Source: Microbacterium aurantiacum
GTDB lineage: Bacteria > Actinomycetota > Actinomycetes > Actinomycetales > Microbacteriaceae
Direction of reading: 5' to 3'
NCBI RefSeq assembly: GCF_002872075.1
Contig: NZ_PGGU01000006.1
Span: forward strand, 186,001-250,000
DNA: 64,000 nt
Shown: piece by piece, positions 1-8,191 of the stretch
Layout of the letters: every line of letters starts with the position of its first letter
Position numbering within the stretch: the first letter of the stretch is position 1
Program-made: the position numbers and the translations under genes
The notes under the pieces: generated by a model
Seen by the model: the letters and a program-made list of their open reading frames with translations, nothing else
Databases searched by the model: none
Told to the model about the DNA's origin: nothing

Positions 1-966
1 GTCGGCGCCGTCATCCTCTCCCCCACCGGCGAGGTCCTCGCCGAGGGGTGGCATCACGGTGCCGGCACGCCGCACGCCGAGGTGGATGCCCTCTCCCAGC
101 TGGCCCCCGGTGCCGCGCGAGGCGCGACCGCCGTCGTCACACTCGAGCCGTGCAATCACACGGGACGCACCGGCCCGTGCGCCGTCGCTCTCATCGAGGC
201 CGGTGTCTCCCGTGTCGTCTTCGCGCTCGACGATCCCGGAGCCGTCTCCGGCGGAGGCGCCGAGCGGCTCCGCGATGCGGGAGTCGGCGTCGAAGCCGGT
301 GAACAGGCGGATGCCGCGCGCGCACTCATCGGCGGATGGCTGGCCGCTCTGCGCCTCGGCCGCCCGCACATCACCGTGAAATGGGCGCAGAGCCTCGACG
401 GGCGCGCCGCAGCCGCGGACGGTTCGAGCCAGTGGATCACGGGGCACCCCGCCCGCGCAGACGTCCATCGCCGGCGCGCGCAGGCCGATGCGATCGCCGT
501 CGGCACCGGCACCGTCCTCTCCGACGACCCCGCACTCACCGCTCGCGACGGCGATGAACTGCACCCGCGCCAGCCGGTTCCGGTCGTCATCGGTGCTCGC
601 GCCACACCATCCGACGCCGCCGTGCGCCGCCACCCGCGGGCGGCGCTCTTCTACGACACCAGGGATCTGCACGCCGTCGTCGCGGATCTGCACGCCCGCG
701 GCATCCAGAGCGTGTTCGTCGAAGGCGGGCCCACGCTCGCCAGCGCGTTCATCGCGGCCGGCCTGGTCGATCGGGTGCTCGTGTACCTCGCACCGGTGCT
801 GCTCGGCGGCGAGCGCCTCGCCCTCACCGACATCGCTGTACCGACGATCGCCGAGGCCCGACGCCTGACGATCGAGGAATGGGTGCCGCTGGGGGCCGAC
901 CTGCTCGCGGTCGGTCACCCTACCTCCGTAAACGAGAACGACGACGAGAACGAAGGAGCCGGCTGA
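1..966 (+). CDS. ribD: Bifunctional riboflavin deaminase/reductase RibD (5' end cut by window)
   Basis: RibD deaminates the pyrimidine product of GTP cyclohydrolase II and then reduces its ribosyl group, two cytosolic steps of riboflavin synthesis. The reading frame is open from base 1, so the true start lies upstream. The deaminase zinc site is visible as HAE (visible residues 25-27) with Cys51 and Cys60 in EPCNHTGRTGPC. The reductase domain follows, with VKWAQSLDGR, SQWITG and FVEGGPTLASAF. The stop codon overlaps the ribE start (TGATG), so translation is probably coupled. An FMN riboswitch would be expected upstream, outside the window. The family assignment is firm. Confidence 0.95.
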   Translation, partial: VGAVILSPTGEVLAEGWHHGAGTPHAEVDALSQLAPGAARGATAVVTLEPCNHTGRTGPCAVALIEAGVSRVVFALDDPGAVSGGGAERLRDAGVGVEAGEQADAARALIGGWLAALRLGRPHITVKWAQSLDGRAAAADGSSQWITGHPARADVHRRRAQADAIAVGTGTVLSDDPALTARDGDELHPRQPVPVVIGARATPSDAAVRRHPRAALFYDTRDLHAVVADLHARGIQSVFVEGGPTLASAFIAAGLVDRVLVYLAPVLLGGERLALTDIAVPTIAEARRLTIEEWVPLGADLLAVGHPTSVNENDDENEGAG

Positions 967-1595
967 TGTTCACCGGAATCATCGAGGAGATCGGCGAGAT
1001 CACCGCCATCGTGCCGGCCGGCGATGGCTGGCGATTGACCGTGCGCGCTCCGAAAGCGGCATCCGACGCGGTGCACGGCGAATCGATCGCCGTCTCGGGC
1101 GTGTGCCTGACCGTGGTCGGATCGACGGCAGACACCTTCGACACCGATGTGATGAAGCAGACTCTCGACGTCGCCGCGATCGGCGGTGCCACGGTCGGGA
1201 CCCGCGTGAACATCGAGAAGGCGATGCCGGTCGGTGCACGCCTCGGCGGGCATATCGTTCAGGGCCACGTCGACGGCGTCGGCACGGTGCTGGAGGTACG
1301 GCCGGGTGCGCAGTGGAGCGTGCTGCGGATCAGCCTCCCCTCCGACCTCGCGCCCCTGGTCGTCGACAAGGGTTCCATCTCCGTGGACGGTACGTCCCTC
1401 ACCGTGAGTGCGGTCAGCGCCCCTCGGGCGGCGGAGGCCTGGTTCGAGGTCTCCCTCATTCCCGAGACCCTCGCGGCGACCACGCTCGGCGCTCGCGTCG
1501 TCGGCGACCGCGTCAATCTCGAAACCGACATCCTCGCCCGGCACGTCGAGCGCCTGCTCGCCTTCCGGTCTGGACAGGAAGGGGGCTCGCGATGA
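966..1595 (+). CDS. ribE: Riboflavin synthase alpha chain
   Basis: This 209-residue enzyme dismutates two 6,7-dimethyl-8-ribityllumazine molecules to riboflavin. It has the canonical start MFTGIIEEIGEI and two tandem lumazine-binding domains (about residues 1-95 and 98-195), with GHIVQGHVDGVG at the hinge between them. The ATG at 966 overlaps the ribD stop. An in-frame upstream start inside ribD would add 29 residues without homology, so it was not used. The length is normal for the trimeric enzyme. It is the second gene of the rib operon and overlaps ribBA by four bases. Confidence 0.96.
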   Translation: MFTGIIEEIGEITAIVPAGDGWRLTVRAPKAASDAVHGESIAVSGVCLTVVGSTADTFDTDVMKQTLDVAAIGGATVGTRVNIEKAMPVGARLGGHIVQGHVDGVGTVLEVRPGAQWSVLRISLPSDLAPLVVDKGSISVDGTSLTVSAVSAPRAAEAWFEVSLIPETLAATTLGARVVGDRVNLETDILARHVERLLAFRSGQEGGSR

Positions 1596-2857
1596 GCCTT
1601 GCCACCATCCCCGAGGCGCTCGACGCCCTGCGCGCCGGACGCCCCGTCCTCGTCGCCGACGACGAGAACCGTGAGAACGAGGGCGACGTCATCCTCTCCG
1701 CCGAGCTCGCCACCCCGGAATGGGTGGCGTGGACGGTGCGCTGGTCGTCCGGCTTCATCTGCGCGCCGATGCCCGCCGACCTGGCCGACAGCCTGAACCT
1801 GCAGCCCATGGTGGAGTCCAATGAAGACGCCCGCTCCACCGCGTACACGGTGAGCGTGGATGCGGCGGAGGGCGTGACCACCGGCATCAGCGCCGCGGAC
1901 CGCGCACACACACTGAACGTACTCGCGAATCCGGCGTCGACGCCGACCAGCATCATCCGCCCCGGTCATGTCCTGCCGCTGCGCGCCGTCGACGGCGGCG
2001 TGCGCGAACGCAGCGGTCACACCGAAGCAGCGGTCGAGCTCATGCGCCTGGCGGGCCTGCGCCCGGTCGGCGCCATCGCCGAGGTCGTCGCCGAAGACGG
2101 CAGCATGATGCGGATGCCGGGTCTGATCGAGCTCGGCGAGCGCGACGGCATCCCGGTGATCACCATCGAGCAGCTGATCGCGTACCTCAACGAGCACGAC
2201 CCGCGCGATGAGCTGGCGAGCACCCACAGGAGCCGCCGCGTGAGCCTCCGCGCCGACGCCACGGTTCCGACGATGCACGGCACCTTCCGCTTCCTCGCCT
2301 ACAAGGACCGCGTGACCGGCACCGACCACCTCGCGGTCGTCTCGGGCGAGCCGACGGAGACGGCGCTGGTGCGCGTGCACTCCGAATGCCTGACCGGCGA
2401 GGCCTTCGGTTCCCTCAAGTGCGAGTGCGGCCCGCAGCTCGAAGCGGCGCTCGACGAGATCGAAGAGCACGGCGGCGTCGTCATCTACATGCGCGGCCAC
2501 GAAGGGCGCGGCATCGGCCTCATCAACAAACTGCGCGCGTACAGCCTGCAGGAGGAGGGGCTCGACACCGTCGATGCGAACCTGGCGCTCGGTCTGCCTG
2601 CGGACGCCCGCGAATACGCGGCCGCAGCCGGCATCCTCAGCGACCTCGGCATCTCGAAGGTGCGCCTGCTGACGAACAACACCGACAAGGTCATGCAGCT
2701 GCGCGAGCTCGGACTCGATGTCATCGAGCAGGTGCCGCTGATCGTCGGCGTCGGCCCGAACAACCACCAGTACCTCGAGACCAAGCGCGACCGCATGGGT
2801 CACATCATCGGCGAAGCGGAGCTGGCAGAGGCTCTCGCGAACGGAAAGGGCGAGTAA
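1592..2857 (+). CDS. ribBA: 3,4-dihydroxy-2-butanone-4-phosphate synthase / GTP cyclohydrolase II
   Basis: A 421-residue fusion supplying both entry branches of riboflavin synthesis. The N-terminal half (about 1-205) carries the DHBP synthase acidic motif DDENRENEGD (23-32) and RSGHTEAAVELM. The C-terminal half is GTP cyclohydrolase II, with zinc ligands Cys266, Cys277 and Cys279 and the MRGHEGRGIGL nucleotide motif. The GCHII half has its expected Cys and Arg residues, so both activities appear intact. The ATG overlaps the ribE end (GATGA) and the stop overlaps the ribH start (TAATG), showing a tightly coupled operon. Confidence 0.96.
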   Translation: MSLATIPEALDALRAGRPVLVADDENRENEGDVILSAELATPEWVAWTVRWSSGFICAPMPADLADSLNLQPMVESNEDARSTAYTVSVDAAEGVTTGISAADRAHTLNVLANPASTPTSIIRPGHVLPLRAVDGGVRERSGHTEAAVELMRLAGLRPVGAIAEVVAEDGSMMRMPGLIELGERDGIPVITIEQLIAYLNEHDPRDELASTHRSRRVSLRADATVPTMHGTFRFLAYKDRVTGTDHLAVVSGEPTETALVRVHSECLTGEAFGSLKCECGPQLEAALDEIEEHGGVVIYMRGHEGRGIGLINKLRAYSLQEEGLDTVDANLALGLPADAREYAAAAGILSDLGISKVRLLTNNTDKVMQLRELGLDVIEQVPLIVGVGPNNHQYLETKRDRMGHIIGEAELAEALANGKGE

Positions 2858-3330
2858 TGAGCGGCGCAGGAGCACCGACCAGCGGAACCATCGACGGGCG
2901 CGGCCTGAACGTCGTCATCATCGCCGGCACCTGGCACGAGGTCATCAGCGACGGCCTCATCGCGGGAGCCGAGCGCGTGCTGGACGCCGCCCAGGCGGCT
3001 CACCGCCTGGTGCGGGTGCCGGGATCCTTCGAACTGGCCGTCGCCGCACAGGCCGCCTTCGCCGGCGGAGCCGACGCGGTCGTCGCGCTCGGCGTCATCA
3101 TCCGCGGGGGCACACCGCACTTCGAGTACGTATCGGCGGCGACCACCGACGGGCTCACCCGGGTGTCACTGGACGCCGGCAAGCCCGTGGGCTTCGGTGT
3201 GCTGACCCTCGACGACGAGAAGCAGGGGCTCGACAGGGCCGGTCTCGAGGGCTCGAAAGAGGACAAAGGTGCCGAGGCTGCGGATGCGGCGCTGCGCACG
3301 GCCCTCGTCATCCGGGATCTGCGCGGCTGA
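2857..3330 (+). CDS. ribH: 6,7-dimethyl-8-ribityllumazine synthase
   Basis: RibH condenses the RibA-branch pyrimidine with dihydroxybutanone phosphate to give lumazine, the substrate of RibE. The 157-residue protein shows the family motifs VPGSFELAVAA, LGVIIRGGTPHFEYV (general-acid His in TPHFEYV) and GFGVLTLDD. It is the last gene of the rib operon and starts inside the ribBA stop codon. The ending ALRTALVIRDLRG is typical of actinobacterial forms. RibH normally forms a 60-mer or pentamer around RibE; that is family knowledge, not visible here. Confidence 0.96.
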   Translation: MSGAGAPTSGTIDGRGLNVVIIAGTWHEVISDGLIAGAERVLDAAQAAHRLVRVPGSFELAVAAQAAFAGGADAVVALGVIIRGGTPHFEYVSAATTDGLTRVSLDAGKPVGFGVLTLDDEKQGLDRAGLEGSKEDKGAEAADAALRTALVIRDLRG

Positions 3331-3372
3331 ATCTGAGGCTTGCCTATCTGGCGACCGGTGCGGCCGCTGCCG

Positions 3373-3378
3373 TACGGT
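3373..3378 (+). promoter_or_regulatory. -10-like TACGGT for a leaderless start at 3385
   Basis: TACGGT lies exactly six bases before the ATG at 3385, so transcription should begin at or next to the start codon. No clear -35 was found. Confidence 0.4.
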
Positions 3379-3384
3379 GAGGGC

Positions 3385-3744
3385 ATGGAGACCCTGCGCC
3401 TGATCGTCCTGCTCGTCCACCTCATCGGATTCGCCGTGCTCTTCGGCTCCTGGGCCGTGCAGGCCTTCGGAGGCCAGAGGCAGTTCGGCAAGATCATGGA
3501 GTACGGGCTCCTGATCGCCGGAGTGGCCGGGCTGGTGCTCGCAGCGCCGTGGGGTCTGCCGGAAGGCGCCGAGATGAACTACGTGAAGATCGGCACCAAG
3601 CTCGTCGTGCTGGTCGCCATCGGCGCCCTGGTCGGATCCGGGTTGGGGCGGCAGAAGCGCGGAGCATCCGTCCCGTCCGCGGTGTTCTGGCTCGTCGGCA
3701 TCCTCACGGTGACGAACGCCGCCATCGCTCTGCTCTGGCGCTGA
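3385..3744 (+). CDS. Small four-helix membrane protein, function unknown
   Basis: A 119-residue protein with four predicted membrane helices: about residues 5-27 (LIVLLVHLIGFAVLFGSW), 36-54, 67-86 and 96-116. The ATG at 3385 was chosen because TACGGT sits six bases upstream and the hydrophobic sequence begins right after METLRL; an upstream in-frame ATG adds an Arg/Pro-rich stretch. It follows ribH on the same strand but seems to have its own promoter. Similar short integral membrane proteins are common in Microbacteriaceae. I do not recognise a function, and no ligand or catalytic motif is visible. Confidence 0.75.
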   Translation: METLRLIVLLVHLIGFAVLFGSWAVQAFGGQRQFGKIMEYGLLIAGVAGLVLAAPWGLPEGAEMNYVKIGTKLVVLVAIGALVGSGLGRQKRGASVPSAVFWLVGILTVTNAAIALLWR

Positions 3745-3747
3745 CCC

Positions 3748-4803
3748 TCAGCGCGTCCGCGGCGGAGCCGTACTGCTGCGGATGATGAGTTCTGTGCCCA
3801 CGAGCGGCGTCCGCAACCGGTCACCGCTGTCGAGTTCGCTCAGCAGTGCATCGACGGCCAGCGCGCCCACGCGCTCGGGGTGCTGCTGCACGGTCGTCAG
3901 CGGCGGCCAGAGCTGCGCGGCATCCGGCAGCCCGTCGAAACCGACGATGCTGACGTCGCCGGGCACTTCGAGCCCGGCCTCGCGGAAGGCCCGCAGCACG
4001 CCGATCGCCATCTGGTCGTTGGCGGCGAACACGGCCGTCACCGCGTCGATCTCGCACAGACGCACTCCGGCCTCGTAACCCGACGCCGCGCTCCAGTCGC
4101 CCGGTATCGGCTCCGGGACGACCCGGCCGCGGGACTCGAGAGTGGTGCGCCAGGCGTCTCGCCGGCGCTCGGCGGAGTACGACTTCGCCGGCCCCGCGAC
4201 GTGCCACACCGTGCTGTGCCCGAGGTCGAGCAGATGCTCGGTCGCGAGCGTGGCCCCCTGAGCCTGGTCGGTGTCGACGAACGGCAGCTCGGTGCCCCGG
4301 TTGGAGTCGACGAACACGACCGGCAGGGTGTCCGGGATCTCCACCTCCGCCTCGTCGAGCTGATGCGCCTCGATCACGATGATGACGCCGTCGACCGCGT
4401 GCTCCTCCAGGCGCCGGAACGCGCCGACGACGGTCTCGGTCGCACTCGACTCGACCGGGATGAGGGTGAGCGCGTACCCCATCTGGGAGGCGCGCACGGC
4501 GATCGCGTCGAGAGTGCGCTGATTCCCGTAGGAGCTGAACGAGAACATGACGACGCCGATGGTGCGGAATCGGCCGGAGCGCAGGGCCCTGGCCGCGCTG
4601 TTCGGGCGATAGCCCAGACTCTGCATCGCGGCCTCGACACGGACTCTGGTCGTCGCCCCGACGTAGCCCCGGGCGTTGACGACACGCGAGACGGTCTGCC
4701 CTGAGACGCCCGCCTCGCGGGCGACATCCTCCATCGAGGGCTCACGACGGCGGGGCGAAGGCTCTGACGGCTGCTCCAAGGTCACGATCGACCATCCATT
4801 CAT
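3748..4803 (-). CDS. LacI-family transcriptional repressor of the adjacent galactoside operon
   Basis: A 351-residue LacI/GalR regulator. The N-terminal helix-turn-helix reads VAREAGVSGQTVSRVVN, followed by the hinge region RPNSAARALRSG and a periplasmic-binding-protein-like sensor domain (IGVVMFSFSSYGNQ through VGFDGLPDA and TTVQQHPERVG). The start at 4803 lies two bases from operator 1, so binding there would block its own transcription; GTG and TTG codons shortly downstream are alternatives. It is divergent from a sugar ABC transporter and GH35 beta-galactosidase, so a galactoside or galactose inducer is the natural inference. The stop lies four bases from the end of the preceding membrane-protein gene. 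Confidence 0.92.
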   Translation of the reverse strand: MNGWSIVTLEQPSEPSPRRREPSMEDVAREAGVSGQTVSRVVNARGYVGATTRVRVEAAMQSLGYRPNSAARALRSGRFRTIGVVMFSFSSYGNQRTLDAIAVRASQMGYALTLIPVESSATETVVGAFRRLEEHAVDGVIIVIEAHQLDEAEVEIPDTLPVVFVDSNRGTELPFVDTDQAQGATLATEHLLDLGHSTVWHVAGPAKSYSAERRRDAWRTTLESRGRVVPEPIPGDWSAASGYEAGVRLCEIDAVTAVFAANDQMAIGVLRAFREAGLEVPGDVSIVGFDGLPDAAQLWPPLTTVQQHPERVGALAVDALLSELDSGDRLRTPLVGTELIIRSSTAPPRTR

Positions 4804-4804
4804 G

Positions 4805-4818
4805 TGTTGACGTTGACA
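4805..4818. promoter_or_regulatory. LacI-type operator O1
   Basis: TGTTGACGTTGACA is an imperfect 14-bp palindrome centred on CG, as LacI-family operators are (TGTnnAC/GTnnACA). An identical copy lies 34 bp away at 4839. This copy abuts the repressor start codon and contains the -35 box of the transporter promoter. Confidence 0.75.
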
Positions 4819-4842
4819 CACTAGCAGCGCATCGCATATGTT
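4813..4842 (+). promoter_or_regulatory. Promoter of the ABC transporter/beta-galactosidase operon
   Basis: A consensus -35 TTGACA (4813-4818) is followed after 18 bases by TATGTT (4837-4842). The -35 is part of O1, and the -10 overlaps the left end of O2. Initiation would fall within O2, about 45 bases before the permease ATG. Confidence 0.65.
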
Positions 4843-4852
4843 GACGTTGACA
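4839..4852. promoter_or_regulatory. LacI-type operator O2
   Basis: This is an exact second copy of TGTTGACGTTGACA in the same orientation, 34 bp from O1 centre to centre (about three helical turns). It covers the -10 region and likely start point of the transporter promoter. Confidence 0.75.
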
Positions 4853-4892
4853 CACAGCACGCCCCCGTCCCGATCTGGAGAAGGTCTCGTCG

Positions 4893-5810
4893 ATGACGAC
4901 CGCTAGCAACGCCGCTCTCAGAGCACCCGGCACCCGACGCCACGACCGGCCCGACTGGAAGGGATGGGCCTTCGTCGGCCCGTTCATGGTCGTGTTCGCA
5001 CTGGTGTTCCTCACCCCTCTCGCGTACGCGCTCTATCTGAGCTTCTTCCAGGAGAAGCTCATCGGCGGCACCGCTTTCGTCGGGCTCGACAACTACGTCC
5101 GCGCGCTCACCGATCCGCAGTTCTGGGAGGCCTTCGGCCGCGTCCTGCTGTTCCTGGTCGTGCAGGTCCCGATCATGCTCGCCCTCGCGCTCGGCGCAGC
5201 GCTCGCGCTCGACAGCGCGCGCCTGCGCGGCGCCTCGTTCTTCCGCATCCTGATCTTCCTGCCGTACGCGGTCCCGGCCGTCGTCGCCGTCCTCATGTGG
5301 GGCTACATCTACGGCGACCAGTTCGGGCTGACGAGCAACATCAACGACTTCCTCGGCTTCCAGGCGATCACCCCGTTCGCCAAGGAGTGGATGCTGCTCT
5401 CGATCGGCAACATCGTGACCTGGGAGTTCGTCGGCTACAACATGCTGATCTTCTACTCCTCGCTGAAGTCCATCCCCAACGACATGTACGAGGCGGCGTC
5501 CCTCGACGGCGCCGGCGCCTGGCGGACGATCTTCTCGATCAAGATCCCCTCGGTCCGCGGTGCGCTGGTGATCGCGACGATCTTCTCGATCATCGGCAGC
5601 TTCCAGCTCTTCAACGAGCCGAACATCCTGCGCCCGCTCGCCCCGAACGTGATCACGACGTTCTTCACCCCGAACATGTACGCATACAACCTCTCGTTCG
5701 CCGGACAGCAGTTCAACTACGCCGCGACGATCGCCATCATCATGGGCCTCATCACGGCCGTGATCGCCTATGTCGTGCAGCTGCGCGGCTCGAAGTCGGA
5801 GGTGCGCTGA
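4893..5810 (+). CDS. Sugar ABC transporter permease (MalF type)
   Basis: A 305-residue inner-membrane permease of the carbohydrate uptake CUT1 family with six predicted helices. The EAA loop that contacts the ATPase reads EAASLDGAGAWRTIFSIKIP (about residues 196-215). It is the first gene after the LacI-controlled promoter and is followed one base later by the MalG-type permease. No ATPase gene lies in this cluster, so a shared MsiK-like ATPase encoded elsewhere is probably used, as is common in actinobacteria. The substrate is inferred as a beta-galactoside or galacto-oligosaccharide from the linked GH35 enzyme. Confidence 0.93.
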   Translation: MTTASNAALRAPGTRRHDRPDWKGWAFVGPFMVVFALVFLTPLAYALYLSFFQEKLIGGTAFVGLDNYVRALTDPQFWEAFGRVLLFLVVQVPIMLALALGAALALDSARLRGASFFRILIFLPYAVPAVVAVLMWGYIYGDQFGLTSNINDFLGFQAITPFAKEWMLLSIGNIVTWEFVGYNMLIFYSSLKSIPNDMYEAASLDGAGAWRTIFSIKIPSVRGALVIATIFSIIGSFQLFNEPNILRPLAPNVITTFFTPNMYAYNLSFAGQQFNYAATIAIIMGLITAVIAYVVQLRGSKSEVR

Positions 5811-5811
5811 C

Positions 5812-6702
5812 ATGGCGCTGCCCCTCGCCCGCTCCGCCCGGAAGCGCCACGACCCGCTCAACCCGCGCAAGTCGAAGACGCTCCTCATCGTCATGGTCGT
5901 CTACGCGCTGTACACGCTGGTGCCCCTCGTCTGGCTCCTGTTCAGCGCGACCAAGACCCAGTCGGGACTGTTCAGCTCCTTCGGACTGTGGTTCGCCGAC
6001 GACTTCGCGTTCTTCGACAACCTGACGGCGACCTTCGCGTATCGCGACGGCATCTTCCTGCGCTGGCTCGGCAACACGCTGCTGTACGTGGTCGTCGGCG
6101 CCGGAGGCGCCACCCTGCTCGCGACGATGGCCGGCTACGGTCTCGCGAAGTTCCGCTTCCCCGGGCGCCGCGCCGTCTTCGCGGTCGTGCTCGGTGCCGT
6201 CGCCGTTCCCGGCACTGCCCTCGCTGTGCCGACGTTCCTGCTGTTCAGCGAACTGGGCCTCACCAACACTCCGTGGGCCGTGATCATCCCGTCCCTGATC
6301 AGCCCGTTCGGTCTCTACCTGATCTGGGTGTTCGCCACCGAGTCCATCCCGACCGAACTGCTCGAAGCCGCGCGCATCGACGGCGCCGGTGAGTTCCGCA
6401 CCTTCTTCACGATCTCGATGCGGCTGCTGGCGCCCGGCATCGTGACCGTCGCGCTGTTCACCGTCGTGGCGACGTGGAACAACTACTTCCTGCCCCTGAT
6501 CATGCTCTCCGACCCCGCCTGGTACCCGCTCACGGTGGGCCTGAACCAGTGGAGCGCTCAGGCGATCGGCGCTGGTTCCCAGCCGATCTACAACCTCGTG
6601 ATCATGGGCTCGCTGCTCACGATCATCCCCATCGTCATCGCCTTCCTGCTTCTGCAGCGGTTCTGGCAGTCGGGGCTCACCGCGGGAAGCGTCAAGCAGT
6701 AA
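5812..6702 (+). CDS. Sugar ABC transporter permease (MalG type)
   Basis: The 296-residue partner permease of the CUT1 transporter. It has six predicted helices and an EAA loop reading EAARIDGAGEFRTFFTISM. The ATG at 5812 lies one base after the stop of the upstream permease; an in-frame start further up lies inside that gene. It is followed by the binding-protein gene after 68 bases containing an AAAGGA ribosome-binding site. The pairing of MalF-like and MalG-like subunits with a lipoprotein makes a complete importer except for the ATPase. Confidence 0.93.
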   Translation: MALPLARSARKRHDPLNPRKSKTLLIVMVVYALYTLVPLVWLLFSATKTQSGLFSSFGLWFADDFAFFDNLTATFAYRDGIFLRWLGNTLLYVVVGAGGATLLATMAGYGLAKFRFPGRRAVFAVVLGAVAVPGTALAVPTFLLFSELGLTNTPWAVIIPSLISPFGLYLIWVFATESIPTELLEAARIDGAGEFRTFFTISMRLLAPGIVTVALFTVVATWNNYFLPLIMLSDPAWYPLTVGLNQWSAQAIGAGSQPIYNLVIMGSLLTIIPIVIAFLLLQRFWQSGLTAGSVKQ

Positions 6703-6770
6703 CTCCTCGCACCACCTGCATCACAACGTCGGCTCGATGCTGGGCCGCACCCTCCCGAAAGGACACAGCA

Positions 6771-8129
6771 ATGAAGCACCTTCCCTCCCCCGCCGGGCGG
6801 CGCGCCATCATGGCGCTCGCGGCAGGCACCGTGGCAGCCCTGGCCCTGGCCGGCTGCAGCACCGGCGATTCCGGCTCCGGCGGCGCCGGCAGCGGCGACG
6901 GTACCTTCGACTCGGTCGAGGCCGCACTCGAGAAGGGCGGCGAGATCACGTACTGGTCGTGGACGCCTTCCGCCGAGGCGCAGGTCGAGGCGTTCCAGAA
7001 GGAGTACCCGAACGTCAAGGTCAACCTGGTCAACGCCGGGACCAACAACGAGGAGTACACCAAGCTGCAGAACGCGATCAAGGCCGGCTCCGGCGCGCCC
7101 GACGTCGTGCAGGTGGAGTACTACGCCCTCCCGCAGTTCGCGCTGACCGACGCGTTCGTCGATCTGTCGCAGTACGGCTTCGCCGACTTCGAGGACGACT
7201 ACACGGCATCCACCTGGAACTCCGTCACCGACGGCGACGCGATCTACGGCCTTCCGCAGGACTCAGGGCCCATGGCGCTGTTCTACAACAAGACCGTCTT
7301 CGACGCCGCCGGCGTGGCCGTGCCCGCGACGTGGGACGAGTACTACGAAGCGGCCAAGGCGATCCACGCCGCCAACCCGAACGCCTACATCACCAACGAC
7401 ACCGGCGACGCCGGGTTCGCGACGTCGATGATCTGGCAGGCCGGCGGCAAGCCGTTCAGCACCTCGGGAACCGACGTCACGATCGACCTGCAGGACGACG
7501 GCTCGAAGAAGTGGACCGAGAACTGGAACCGCCTCGTCGAGGAGGACCTGCTGGCTCCCTACTCCAGCTGGAGCGACGAGTGGTTCCGTGCCCTCGGCGA
7601 CGGCAGCCTCGCGACCCTCGTGATCGGTGCGTGGATGCCCGGCAACCTGATCTCGGGCGCACCCGACGGCGCCGGTGACTGGCGCGTCGCCCCGATGCCG
7701 ACCTACGACGGCTCCCCCGCCAGCGCCGAGAACGGCGGAGGCGGCCAGGCCGTGACGACGCAGAGCAAGAACCCCGCACTCGCGGCGGGCTTCCTGTGGT
7801 GGCTGAACAACTCCGAGGACAGCATCTCGATCTTCCTCGAGTCGGGCGGGTTCCCCTCCACCACGGCCCAGCTGTCCAGCGAGGAGTTCCTCGCGGACGC
7901 GCCGGAGTACTTCGGCGGTCAGAAGATCAACGAGGTGCTCGCCGCAGCGGCGGATGACGTCGTCGAGGGCTGGAGCTACCTGCCCTACCAGGTGTACGCG
8001 AACAGCATCTTCGGCGACACCGTCGGCCAGGCGTACCAGAACGGCACCGACCTGAACGAGGGACTCTCGGCCTGGCAGGACTCGCTCGTCGAGTACGGCA
8101 ACGCGCAGGGCTTCGCCGTCAACAAGTAA
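6771..8129 (+). CDS. Extracellular sugar-binding lipoprotein of the ABC transporter
   Basis: A 452-residue solute-binding protein of the MalE-like group. It has a lipoprotein signal peptide with lipobox LAGC (lipidated Cys29), followed by a Gly/Ser-rich linker. The mature domain begins near GGEITYWSWTPSAEAQ and includes QDSGPMALFYNKTVF, typical of sugar-binding proteins. It delivers sugar to the two upstream permeases. The stop codon is followed at once by a strong hairpin (8138-8168), which should stabilise its mRNA or reduce read-through into the beta-galactosidase gene and so give the usual excess of binding protein. Confidence 0.93.
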   Translation: MKHLPSPAGRRAIMALAAGTVAALALAGCSTGDSGSGGAGSGDGTFDSVEAALEKGGEITYWSWTPSAEAQVEAFQKEYPNVKVNLVNAGTNNEEYTKLQNAIKAGSGAPDVVQVEYYALPQFALTDAFVDLSQYGFADFEDDYTASTWNSVTDGDAIYGLPQDSGPMALFYNKTVFDAAGVAVPATWDEYYEAAKAIHAANPNAYITNDTGDAGFATSMIWQAGGKPFSTSGTDVTIDLQDDGSKKWTENWNRLVEEDLLAPYSSWSDEWFRALGDGSLATLVIGAWMPGNLISGAPDGAGDWRVAPMPTYDGSPASAENGGGGQAVTTQSKNPALAAGFLWWLNNSEDSISIFLESGGFPSTTAQLSSEEFLADAPEYFGGQKINEVLAAAADDVVEGWSYLPYQVYANSIFGDTVGQAYQNGTDLNEGLSAWQDSLVEYGNAQGFAVNK

Positions 8130-8137
8130 TGGCTGTC

Positions 8138-8168
8138 GAGCCGGGCGGGGTCAGACCCCGCCCGGCTC
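8138..8168. terminator. Intercistronic hairpin between binding protein and beta-galactosidase
   Basis: A perfect 14-bp inverted repeat (arm GAGCCGGGCGGGGT, loop CAG) starts eight bases after the binding-protein stop. No T-run follows, so it is more likely an attenuator or mRNA-stability element than a full terminator. Confidence 0.7.
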
Positions 8169-8191
8169 GCTTCACCGAAAGCAATTCGATC

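Noticed and set aside
8129..8191. Upstream ATG start for the beta-galactosidase
   Set aside because: It overlaps the previous stop and would be translated through a 14-bp perfect hairpin; the added residues look like hairpin-encoded Pro/Arg/Gly.
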